This document shows, piece after piece, positions 53,902 to 64,000 of a stretch of DNA of 64,000 bases (the stretch's first letter is position 1; each line of letters begins with the position of its first letter). A model generated the notes under the pieces. That model did no database searches and was not told the DNA's origin. It worked only from the letters and a program-made list of their open reading frames with translations. A program made the position numbers and the translations under genes. Source of the DNA: Craspedostauros australis (lineage: Eukaryota > Bacillariophyta > Bacillariophyceae > Mastogloiales > Achnanthaceae); contig JAMXDE010000005.1 in assembly GCA_026770025.1 (NCBI GenBank), forward strand, positions 930,001-994,000. Direction: 5' to 3'.

Positions 53902-55375
53902 TTCCCCCGCTGCACTATCGCTTCTACCTTCTTGTCGAAGCTTCTGTTGCTACTGTTGCTACTGTTGCTGCTGCGATGTTGTGTGTTGTGTGATTTGAGG
54001 TTGCTCTACTCCCGCGATCTTTCATCCAAAACAAGTTGGTGGTTTGCGGATCTCTTCTGTGTGGTGTGTGCGTCACAATCAAACTCGTGATTCACTCAAC
54101 CACTTCAATCATCTTTCTTTGGAAGCTGGGTGTGAAATAAGTATTTATCTTATACTTCATCCAACAAGCGTTTCAATTCACGAACACACCAATCACTTGA
54201 CGAAGAATAGATCGGGACTGACAAAGAGTCTATCAATGTACCCAAAAGGGGGAACATACGTTTGCTGTTGTGACATGTTTGTTGCGCGCATGCCAGTATT
54301 CGCGCTTCCATCCCTCCGCGCACCCCGACTTTTTGCTGCCAGAAGCCAATCAACCCGTGTCCACATGGATGGACACAAATGGAGGCCGCTGGTGGAGGCC
54401 AGACGTTCGTTGAGCGAAAATTCAATGCTTCGCGACCATCGAACCCAACCTCCATCTTTTTCGGCAACCGACACGTCAGCTTCAGAAGTCAACTACGCCC
54501 TTCGTTCACGATTAGACAAGACACTTGCCTCTTCATGGATGCCCAAAAAAGGCTTGCGCTGTTTGGTCTGTGCGAATCTGGAATGAATCTTCAACGCATC
54601 CAAGACTGTGACATGACAGGTCAGTTCCGCCGACCGGCGAAATTCGCAACAGACAGACCTGACACAAAGCGCGTTTCTCTTGTCACAACACATGGCAGAG
54701 TCGCTCGGCTCGCACCGAAGTGCACACTCGAGTTCGGTCGCATCTGTTCAGCCCTGCGCGGAAGATTGCTTCCAGCTTGCTCACCACCACTGGTGTTGCC
54801 TGCTGCCATTAACAACTTCTTCCTTTCTTCCGTCATGACACCAAGTGCTTCCATCTCTTTGTCCCCATGTACCAATTCCAGTACGCTCTCGTACTCCACA
54901 GCCGTGGCTTTGCTGGCGCCGAAGATGTACGGTACTCTGCGAATGATTGCCTCTCTGTCTCGCCATTCCCCAGCTCCCCTCTTCGTCTGGCTGAGGCGAA
55001 TCTTTGATGAATCACTCCGGATCATCCGATACAGTACCAACCGACACCAGCTTCTTCCTTCGTCGTCTTTTCCCACCAGGCCAGAACTTGTGACTGTCGT
55101 GTCAATTCTGCATCGGTGAGCTTCGTTCTGAGTCCTCATCTGACTTCCGTCTCATCTTTCTTCGCGTCTCACATCAATCATCACGTCGTGGGTTTGTTCC
55201 TTCGCGTCTCAGTCACCGCCATACTCGTGACGGCCATCAGCAACAGCACGAGTTCGTTTTGTCCCGACTTCCTCCTCGATCTTCTTCTCCTCACAAAAAC
55301 TGAATTTGCACAAAGCAAACGCAACAACAACAAACACAAACAAATACCCCGTTTGAAAGCAAATCAATTGTCAAC
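53902..55375. other. 1.47-kb divergent region between the lumenal FKBP and the Na+/phosphate transporter
   Basis: Holds both promoters. Long opposing ORFs overlap at 54379-55119 (+, 246 codons) and 54621-55139 (-, 172 codons). Neither shows a domain. The last 80 bases before the transporter ATG are a CAACAACAACAAACACAAAC-type leader, typical of strongly translated mRNAs. Confidence 0.5.
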
Positions 55376-57355
55376 ATGGTACGTCCCAACAGCAGCATCC
55401 GGTTGTGTTGATGATGACATGGCATGGCATCATCTGCAGGCATGTAAACGTAACTGAAAGGCATTCGAGCGTTGTGCTGCACATCGTCGTCTTCATTCTC
55501 CAAGCCGCCGGCTCAACTCATTCATACACTCACTCACCCATCCAACTCTCCACGTCACCCACAACTACGACGACCACGTCCACGTCCAACAACAATAACT
55601 CCAATACCTTCGCAGGCTGATCAGGACCCAGAACTCGTCAAGGATGAGGCCAAGAGCCGCAAGGACCGCCCAACCGGCTCCATGCACGTCGGAGATGTCG
55701 ACTTCGAGGTCGAGGACCCAGCCGATATCGGAAACGCCTCCTGGGAGGAGGTCATCCAGACCTGCTGCGTTCACAGCGCCGAGGAGTGGGTCATGATCTT
55801 CCTCGGATTCTCCACCGTCGTCTTCTTCCTCTACTTCTTCCTCTTCGGACTCGACCTTCTCGGATCCGGAGCCAAGGTCATGGGAGGCTGCACTGCCGGA
55901 CAGCTCTTCGGAGATGAGACCAACCCAATCGCCGGACTCATGGTTGGCATCCTCGCCACCGTCCTCCTCCAGTCTTCTTCCACCACCACCTCCATCGTCG
56001 TCGCCCTTGTCGGTGCTGATGCCGTCTCCGTCAAGCAGGGAATCTTCATGATCATGGGTGCCAACATCGGAACCTCCGTCACCAACACCATCGTCGCCAT
56101 CGGCCATTTGGGAGATGGAGACCAGCTCGAGCGCGCCTTCGCCGGAGCCACCGTCCACGATATGTTCAACTTCCTCTCCGTCGGCATCCTTCTCCCACTC
56201 GAGGTCATCACCGGATACCTCAACGCCATCACCAAGGCCATGGTCAGCAACGCCGACACTGAGAAGGGTGACAAGTGGGAGGGACCAGTCAAGAAGCTCG
56301 TCTCCCCGCTCGGAAAGAAGGTCATCATCGCCAACAAGAAGGTCATCGAGGCCGTCGCCAAGGGAGGATCGTGCTCTGACTTCTACCCAATCAACTGCAC
56401 CGACAACAACAACCCAACCAAGAAGTCCTGCAAGAAGGTCGGGCTCATCGGATGCGACAAGAAGACCGGAGACTGCCCAGCCTTCTTCCAGCCAGAGGCC
56501 ACCAAGAAGGACGACCAGATCGCCGGATTCATCATCTTCATCATCGCCATCGGAATCCTCTTCATCTGCCTCTTCGCCATGGTCACCATGCTCCAGAAGA
56601 TGCTCCTCGGAACCTCCACCCGCATCATCCACAAGGCCACCAACATCAACGGATACCTCGCCATCGTGCTCGGAGCCGGAATCACCATGGTCGTCCAGTC
56701 CTCCTCCATCACCACCTCCGCCCTCACACCACTCGTCGGTATGGGAGTCCTCCGTCTCGAGCAGATGCTTCCACTGACCCTCGGAGCCAACATCGGAACC
56801 ACCGGTACCGCCATCCTCTCCGCCTTCGTCACCGACGGAACCAACGCCCTCCGCGTCGCCCTTGCCCACTTGCTCTTCAACATTTCCGGAATCATCATCT
56901 GGTACCCAATTCCATTCATGCGCCAGGTGCCGCTCATGGCCGCCCGCCAGCTCGGAAAGGGAACCCGCGTCTGGCGTGGATTCCCATTGATGTACATCAT
57001 CGTCATGTTCCTGATCGTCCCACTCCTCTTCCTCGGCCTCTCCTGGTTGTTCACCCAGGACAAGAAGGCCTTCACCACCCTCGGATCCTGCTTGACCGTC
57101 GGCCTCTTCTTCATCATCGTCTACGTTGGCTACTACTGCCAGTTCAACGGCGGTAAGGAGGCCTGCTACGACAGCATGGTCGCCCGGCAGACCCGCCAGG
57201 AGGCCATCCAGGCCCTCCCAGATGACATGGAGTTCCTCAAGGCCCGCATCGCCGCCCTCTCTGAGCACACCGGACTCGCCGCTGACGACGAGGAGATGCC
57301 AGAGAAGGAGGTGGAGGCCGAGGCCGAGGTCGCCGAGTCTGTCGGAGAAGCCTAA
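55376..57355 (+). CDS. Type II Na+-dependent phosphate cotransporter (SLC34/NptA family)
   Basis: The first coding exon is just the ATG (55376-55378). It is followed by a GTACGT...CGCAG intron (55379-55615) and exon 2 (55616-57355), giving 580 residues starting MADQDPEL. The family imports inorganic phosphate with Na+ across the plasma membrane. Both signature QSSS repeats are present: TVLLQSSSTTTSIVVALVG and MVVQSSSITTSALTPLVGMG, each followed by GANIGT. Eight or more membrane segments are visible, for example VMIFLGFSTVVFFLYFFLF and GFIIFIIAIGILFICLFAMV. A large loop with four Cys (CSDFYPINC, KKSCKK) lies between the halves, as in animal SLC34 proteins. The C-terminus is an acidic cytosolic tail. 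Codon use is extremely biased (GGA for Gly, CCA for Pro, C-ending elsewhere), which suggests high expression, as expected for a phosphate-starvation transporter. Confidence 0.93.
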
Positions 57356-57600
57356 ACCCCACATCCACCAAAATGCATGTTCAATCGTGTTGATCGAGTC
57401 CGTCGATAGTCCACAACAGACGACGCCGTGCTGTGCAACGTCCACGCACCATCGTCTATCCTGTCGCCGCAATGGTTGCCTCTCGATGGGTGCGGCACTT
57501 CGCATGAAGCTTCCCACACATCTATACTTGTGACGGCGCACCAAGGCTTACTAAGCATGCCCAGGATACCGTAGGACAATCCGGATAAGATCAGTAGTTA

Positions 57601-58150
57601 TTTCAAAACCAAAAAGAGTCCCAACTGTTTGTGGATGTTTTGAGCTTGGACTTTGGCTCCGATGTACCAGGACACAATGGCTTGTTGGAACCCATCAACG
57701 TCGTACAAGTATCATCGTCGCTTTTCGAGTCCTTCAAATACCGCATTTCGATGATGCGGGATTTCTCTTCACGTTCGGATAAGGCCTGGATGGCTGCGCA
57801 CGCAATTGGCAGTGGCGACTTTCTCATTGGAGTTGGGTACCTCAAAGATGAGACAGATGAATCCACTGTCGCTTCGTCGCAAGGTTCGATGGAAGGGGAA
57901 GGCATTTCCAACGTCCCCTGATTTGCGATGCTGCGCTGGAAGAAGAGGATGAAGGCAAGATGGCCAAAGATGCGGCGATAGTTGGAAGGCGCCCTGCCCA
58001 ATCGGAAATTGATGAGGTTGGGGAACGCGAAGATGATTTGGAGAGAAAGGACCCAAAACCGATCACGGTGATGAGCTCATTGCCATCGTTGTTGTCATCG
58101 TCGCTGGACGCGGATGACGTTCTTCGTCATTGCAGAGTAAACGATTCAGG
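57601..58150 (-). pseudogene. Frameshifted gamma-glutamylcyclotransferase (ChaC)-like remnant
   Basis: Protein-like pieces lie on the minus strand in successive frames. From about 58090: ELITVIGFGSFLSKSSS, where the G-F-G-S-x-L matches the substrate-loop motif of this family. Then, shifted at about 58025: FPNLINFRLGRAPSNYRRIF followed by FFQRSIANQGTLEM. Shifted again near 57860: GFICLIFEVPNSNEKVA. Shifted once more: LSEREEKSRIIEMRYLKD. The order agrees with diatom proteins of this type as I remember them (gamma-glutamyl amine or glutathione cyclotransferases). The several frame changes in 500 bases indicate decay. Sequencing error is the alternative but would need at least three errors. The N-terminal boundary is unclear. 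Confidence 0.4.
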
Positions 58151-59577
58151 TGTTCTGCGGCGGAGTCTTTGGACGGATGGAAGATGATTGTTATGCCGAT
58201 CGCGCAACAGGAATGCCGTTGCTCTGAGGGATCGAACGCCGATGCAGGAAGCTAGAGAGCAAGAAGAGAATGACAAGCGTGGCCAACGTCTCGGCGTGCG
58301 GGTAGCCGAGAGAGATGGAGGAAGAAAGAGTGCCAAGACCATGATTTGTGGCATGGAGATGTTGCGGAAGATTGGGGTGTGTGTGAGAATATGGAATTCT
58401 CATTATTCGTCGATGGGAAGGACACGTCTGCGAGGTCCATGATGAAGAGCCACGAGGTCTGTCATTCCAAAGATCCAACACGCAGAAACGCAAACAAGAA
58501 GAGTCCACAAAAATCGTATCGCCATCAACCATCACCACCACAACAGAGGGCTCTCCGGCCACCGCCGTCTCCAGAGGGCATCGATGGATGCAGCAAAACG
58601 ATGCAAGTGGAGCTGCTCGATGAGCATTGAAATGCCCACCAACGTGCCACGGGCGCTATCCGATTTCTCGATCGCACGACGCCCATCGGACAGATGATCA
58701 ATTCGCATTTGCCTGCGATATCACAGCAGCCAAGAGGATCATGCCAACCATCTCCTCTTCAGCGCCAATCAACGGGAGATGATCGACACATCGCGACAGC
58801 GGCTGATCCACGGCAAGACCAACGCCGTTTGCGATCGGTATGGCTATTCTGGCGTTGCCCTTTCATCGGCCAAAGTGAAGGAGGATGGCACGCCGTTGTC
58901 ATCATCACTGGACGATCGTGCAAAGCACAATGTTGGTGCTGCACACTCAATACGGGGGAGGGTCGCCTTGCGATTCATCGATCGTGAAACGACAGTCGGC
59001 ATCTGTCGTGTCTTGTACATACAAGTATAGTGGACATCGAAGACAACTCACGTCACGCCGCGCCGCCGATACTGGCACTTCAAAACTGTGATCATAACTT
59101 GAATGAGGCGCTCTGCATGCTCTTATTTCGTGGAGATAGGTCTCAAGTGGCACAGACGTTTCGACAACACAATGCACAGTCAACGCACGCATACCACACA
59201 TTCATGCGCTGGTATTGTTGGGAGGGCAAACGGAGATCGTACGTGCTTCAATGATTGAGGTATGTCTGGATGGTGACGATGCGAGCGATGACCGAGAGCA
59301 GCAGACCCAAAGCACAACGAATGGGTGCCCACAATCAGTCTGGAGAGTAGAGGGTGCCACGTTGAATGCCTGCCGACGAGTATGTGCTATATTTCACGTT
59401 ACGCTTCCTGACGTTTACACAGTGAAGCAAAATCTTGTGTAGACACCAACGTGTTGCGATTCTTATTGTCGTTGTCGGCGTCGCTCCTTCTGCTTGTGGT
59501 AAAGATGATGACGTTGTGGATGCCACGATGCATCGCAGAGTATGCTACTCTCGTGAGTAGTTGGTACAAAAATGAGA
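58151..59577. other. Intergenic, no supported gene
   Basis: About 1.4 kb between the decayed cyclotransferase-like gene and the 3' end of the large ankyrin gene. Open stretches on the plus strand (58694-59254) read in part as protein ([40 protein letters not shown]) but change frame. They could be further decayed coding sequence, possibly ankyrin-related. Evidence is too thin to call. Confidence 0.4.
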
Positions 59578-62500
59578 TCATTCGTCATCGTTCTCAGCTT
59601 CCTCCTTCACCTCCAAACCGCGCAACGATTCGCTGAGCATGTCATCGAGCAGAGACTTCGTGCCTCGGGAGGACTTGGTCTTGCGGCTCTTCTTTTCGCC
59701 TGCACTTGATGGTGAATCGCTGAAGGGGAGCGGAACTGCCATCTTGGAAGACGATGCAACCATTGCCTTGCGACCTCCGGTCGTCATGGGCGTTTTCGAT
59801 CTGCCGCCGCTGCTCTTTGTGGTCTCCGGCGATAGGAGGTTGGGCACGAACATGTTCATTGATCTCTTCGAACCGCCCATTGCGGATCTGTTGCGTCCCG
59901 TCGGTGCCGACTTTGGCACGGTGGGGAGAGAGCCGGAGCTCTTTCGCTTGATCTTTGGCGTCTTCGTGAGATGGTCGTTGTTGTGGCTGAGCACAGGGCC
60001 TGAAGTGCTCTTGCTGTCTCCCTTCCGTTTCGATTTGATGATCTCCGGTGACTGACAGTCTCCGTTTGGGGAATTGTCAGACTCCAAGGACTGGATGGGA
60101 ACGCTGCGGAGCTTCCGTCTGCTCTTCGTATCTGGATCATCCGACGAAGACATGGTTCTGGATCCTGATAGCTTTCGTCTCATGGATGGCGACTTGGAAC
60201 GGCGCTTCGACTTGCTTGACGATCGTTCCCGACGCTCGCTCTTCTCTTCCGAATTTCTCGATCTGGAGACGGAGCGGTTGCGCCGTGGCTTGCGTTTGGA
60301 TTGGGAACGAGATCGCGATCGTGCGTGGCTGCTCCTTCGCTCCATCTTCTCGCTGCTCGATGATGTCGCCGGTTCCGACGGCGATGGCTTCGAATTGATG
60401 GTCCGCTCCTTTCTTCGCGATCGGCTGGTTGATCGTCTATGTTTGGACGATGATCCTGACGTCGAGCTTCTCGCGCGCGATGTGCTGTTCGACCGCTTCT
60501 TCTTGCGCTCTTTCATGAGGAAGACGTCATCGATCTGCAACGAAGCATCGGAGATCACGGACCCCCCGTCGGCTGATTCCGCCATTGCATGTTTGACCTC
60601 ATCCAGGGAGTTTCTGAGAAAGTTGATGATATCTGAGCCAGCCTTTGCCGTCTTTGCCTTGTCCAACGGTGTTTCGCCATCGTCATTGGTTACCAGGATG
60701 GATCCCTTCGAGACCTTCGACAGGAGCTTCACCACATCCAGCATGCTCTCGTAGCTCGCAGCATAATGCCTGTGCAGGTTTGAGTTGTGGTTCATTTGTC
60801 ATTGGGTTTGTTGATTGCAATCAGGATCGAATGTGGGGCAGAACAGCGTGTGTGCTTTGTCAGGTACCAACTCATCGTGCGATGTTCAACGCATTCACTA
60901 ACACCAGCGACATTGTCAACACCAGCGCAAGCGCACGTCAGCGCAAGATGCAACGACCAGAGCATGACTTACAGTGGGATGTCATCATTCTTGTTGCGAA
61001 CAATCGCAGCATCTGGATGCGCCTCCAACAAAATTCGTATGGTCTCGATCGGTGCCTGATATGCTGTCGCCACATGCAGAACGGTGTTGCCAGCACGATT
61101 GACCTCCTTGATGGCATGATGATTGGCAGAAAGGATGCTCTTGATCGCGCTTGCCTGCGATGCGGAGACATGAATCCATGCAACAAGGCACCAGCGGCAT
61201 TTGGGAAGGAAAGGAATGAGTGTGTGAGTCCTGAGCGTCGCACCGCAGTGTACAATTGGTTCATCACCTCGCCTCGCCAAGAAATAAATGAACATGAAGC
61301 ATACGTATCCATCACGCACGCGTGTTATGTGCATTGTCGCGACCTCTTGTTACTTACCGGCACCTGATACTGACACGCCTCATGCAAGACAGTGTTGCTT
61401 CCGCTCATGAGCGCCCTGGTCGCCTTGGGGTAGACCTTGACGAGGGCACGGATGACGGACGCGTCTGCCTTTTTCTTGACGGCGACATGCAGCGGCATGC
61501 GACCGCGCGTCGTTTCCATTTTGCTGGGTCTCGGATCTATGTCGACCAACGCTTTGACGAGTGCTCTGGTGGCTTTTCTATTTTCCGCCGCAATATGCAA
61601 CGGCGTGCGACCCGTGTTGTCCTTGCGACTGCACGCCTGCTTGATGGCAAGGATTTGGACCACGTCCACGTTCTCACCGACTGAGGACGAAGCGCATGCC
61701 AAGTGCAAGGGAGTTGCACCGAACTGATCACGCAGCAAGGATGCTTTGTGCGAGTATTTGGATTTCATGACGCGTCGGCAAATTTCGGGTTGCGCCTTGA
61801 ACAATGCGCAGCAGTGCAACGGTGCCAGCTGTTGATTCGTAAGCATTGCGGACGAAGTGTGGAAAGCAAGGTGGTTGTGAGTGAGGACGGAATGCGTTGA
61901 CGGCATGATGTGGTGGCCAATCGAACCCAAAAGGCCAGCCAACTGTTGACAACGCCAATAAATGCACTTACCGCCTCGCGATTCTTGACAAGCACAGGCG
62001 TGGTGGCTTCGTCCGCTTCCTCGCCCGTGAGGATGTCGATGAAGCGTTTGATTTTGTCATCGAGACCGGTCGTGCGCTTGCCGTATCGTTTGCGCGAATT
62101 GCTGGCGAATAGATGCAGCGGTGTGTCGCCCGCCTTGGATTGCTCGAGGATGCTGTCGGGATTGAGGGCGACGAGCTTGGTCGCCACGTCGATATCCATG
62201 CCCTTCTCGTGCTTGCAGGCTGCGATGTAGTGCAATGGCAGCATGCCGACGCTGTCGCATATTTTGGACGCCTCGGGATCGAACTCGATGAGCGTCTGCT
62301 GGATTGCCGCGTACGCGCCGAATCCCAGAGCGGCATGCAGCGGGGTGGCGCCGTTTTTGTTTTGGAGCGACGTGAATTTGACGGTGCCCGTGGCATGATC
62401 GGACGACGACGACGACGACATGCCGGATGGCGAACCATCGGGAGGCGCGGTGTGCTGGTACAGGATGGAATGCACGAGGGCGTTGCATTTGTTCTCGACG

Positions 62501-63615
62501 TAGGCGGTCGCCGAATCGGCCAGGAACGCAGGCGAGGAGACGAGCAGATGCAGGGGGATGTCGCCCTGGAAGTTGCGCACGTTGTGCGTGGACGGTGCGC
62601 CCTTGCTGAGAATCTCAATGATGGTGATATCGATCTGGTTGGTGGATGGGTCCGATTCCAGGTTGGCGCATGCCAAGTGCATGGGCGTGTTGCCGTCGGC
62701 ATCCTGCTTGATGAGGATGGCCTCGCGGCTGTGGAACGGGATGATGGAGACGAGTAGCTTGACGAGGGGGAGCGGGGCCTTCCACACGGCCGTGTGGATC
62801 GGCGTCGCCTTTGCTTTGGTGGTTGCGCACAGCTCTGCCACGATGACGTCCTTGTCCTTCGTCTTGAGGTCTTCGACGGCGCTGAGCATCCCGTGCCAAT
62901 CGGCCTTCTTCAAGAATTTGTGCAGATCCACCGTGGGCTTGACGGCGGTCGCCAGCGACGCTGTTGGTGGCGCGGAGGCCGATGCAGACGCCGCCGATGC
63001 CACCGTGCCCGTGTCATGCGACGAGCCCTTCCTGCCTGGCGATTCCAGGGTGTTGTCGGTGTTGGAATCGACGGTGGGCGTGGTGGATCCCACCTCATCG
63101 AGCGCCTCGTGTCTGTAGGATTGCTTCTTGAGGCTGCTGTCGCTGCTGCGCATCTGGGCCATGTGATCGTCCAGATCCGTGGAGTCGGTGCGCGACAACG
63201 AGATCTCCACCTGGCGTCCGGCCATGCTGCTTGCGCTGTCGTTCAGCGGCGGTCTGGGTGGCGAGGGCGGTTGTTGTTGCTGTTCTTGCTGCTGTTCTTG
63301 CTGCTGTTCTTGCTGATGCTGCTGGTGAGCCACGATCATGGTGGCCACTTCCGCGGGATCCTTGAGGTCCACGGAGCCGTCCACCGTGACTTCCTCAAAG
63401 TCCACCTCCTCCTCGTAGTACTCGAACTCGTCATCGTCGTCTTCGTCGCCCACCTGGCCGAACGAGCCGCAATCGTCGTCGTCGTCGACGTACTCTTCGA
63501 TGATCTCCTCTTCGTAGCCGTCTTCGGCGTATTCCTCCATCGTCGATTGCCCATGGTGCTGCTCCTCCTCCACGACTTCCTCCATCACGTGCTTCGCATG
63601 CATGGCCGTCGCCAT
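59578..63615 (-). CDS. Large ankyrin-repeat protein with acidic N-terminus and SR-like C-terminus (four exons)
   Basis: Exons 63615-61972, 61828-61358, 61154-60973 and 60769-59578, with introns of 143, 203 and 203 bases (GTAAGT donors; CAG acceptors), giving 1162 residues. Residues 1-80 are strongly acidic (DDDDDCGSFGQVGDEDDDDE). A Gln-rich stretch (EQQQEQQQEQQQQ) and Ser/Ala linker follow. Ankyrin units fill about 275-820, for example ADGNTPMHLACANLE, KNGATPLHAALGFGAYA, QFGATPLHLACASSSVG and NTGRTPLHIAAENRKAT. One unit is built across the last junction (DDIPLHYAASYES). Exon boundaries fall between or inside repeats in frame, which supports the model. The last 330 residues are Ser/Arg/Lys-rich with RS-type runs (STSRSRRKER, HARSRSRSQSKRKPRRNRS), as in nuclear RNA-processing factors. 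A nuclear scaffold is inferred; no orthologue is claimed. Confidence 0.82.
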
Positions 63616-64000
63616 GGTCGCACTCTCGTGTTCAGATTCTGGGGTGTTCTCTTGTGTGCAGATTCTCAATGGTCTGGATGGTCTGAATGGTCTGAATGGC
63701 CTCAAGGGTGGTTTCTTGTTCGCACTTGTCTTCTGCTGTGTACTGTGGTGTGGTGGGATGTTGTGGTTGAGACAAAAGACTTCTTGCCAACGGTTGGTTT
63801 GCAGCCGTTCACTCTGCGCCCTGTGTATGGATGAGGTGCGGCCTTGATCCTTGTGCTGTGAGTTGCTGCCCTCGACAAAGTGCCTCGATGAATTTCGGCG
63901 AAGGAATGTGTGTTGTGATGTGAGGATGGTGATCGTGGAGGTGTCGGCGGCGATGACAACGGCGATGCTGTTGTCGTCACGTTCCTCTCTCTCTTGTGTG
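63616..64000. other. Upstream region of the large ankyrin gene
   Basis: Presumed leader and promoter on the minus strand. A GGTCTGAATG-type pentad repeat occurs at about 63672-63702 (GGTCTGGATGGTCTGAATGG). No gene is seen to the window end. Confidence 0.55.

Noticed and set aside
55565..57544. 659-codon antisense ORF over the phosphate cotransporter
   Set aside because: It is an artefact of the sense gene's biased codons (few codons produce antisense stops); its Asp/Gly/Glu/Val-rich translation resembles no protein.
4309..59382. Recurrent heptamer ACGAGTA/TACTCGT in intergenic DNA
   Set aside because: The occurrences I counted (about eight) are what chance predicts for a 7-mer on two strands of 64 kb.

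Overview
The window reads as nuclear DNA of a photosynthetic stramenopile, most likely a diatom. Several proteins start with a signal peptide followed by an AFAP/AFTP-type motif, the bipartite plastid-targeting signature of algae with secondary red plastids (lumazine synthase, a lumenal FKBP, a RlmN-like enzyme). Genes carry few, short GT-AG introns (about 140-490 bases), and many have long disordered, Q-rich or acidic tracts. All coordinates are window coordinates. Spliced models were built by hand from donor/acceptor sequence and phase, and none has transcript support.

Layout. 1-18 kb is gene-dense: the 3' part of a helicase-associated-domain protein with a terminal zinc finger (+), tubulin cofactor C (-), a membrane RING-H2 protein (-), the tRNA m7G46 methyltransferase Trm8 (+), a RlmN-type radical-SAM methyltransferase with a plastid-like presequence (-), a J-domain protein (+) and an unrecognised 1039-residue membrane protein (-). 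18-31 kb is an accessory block. It holds a 12-base minisatellite, a 6.66-kb segment bounded by imperfect terminal inverted repeats and a possible 5-base target duplication (18672-25333), a 659-residue membrane protein, and a 3.02-kb segment bounded by perfect 31-base inverted repeats and a 3-base duplication (27969-30989). The second segment contains relics of a possible transposase and the tail of a reverse-transcriptase-type retroelement. 31-64 kb is again gene-dense: a secreted or plastid unknown (-), a FHA-RING protein (-), an ARMC6-like protein (-), an ankyrin protein (+), the spliceosomal WD40 protein PRL1/PLRG1 (+), lumazine synthase (+), an unrecognised 1694-residue protein (+), a lumenal FKBP (-), a type II Na+/phosphate cotransporter (+), a decayed gamma-glutamylcyclotransferase-like gene (-) and a four-exon, 1162-residue ankyrin protein with an SR-like tail (-).

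The genes are mostly unrelated housekeeping functions and not a pathway cluster. Three plastid-directed enzymes (riboflavin synthesis, rRNA/tRNA methylation, lumenal protein folding) are scattered among nuclear and cytosolic genes. I see no operon, CRISPR array, tRNA or rRNA gene. The least explained parts are the two inverted-repeat-bounded segments and the large unrecognised proteins.
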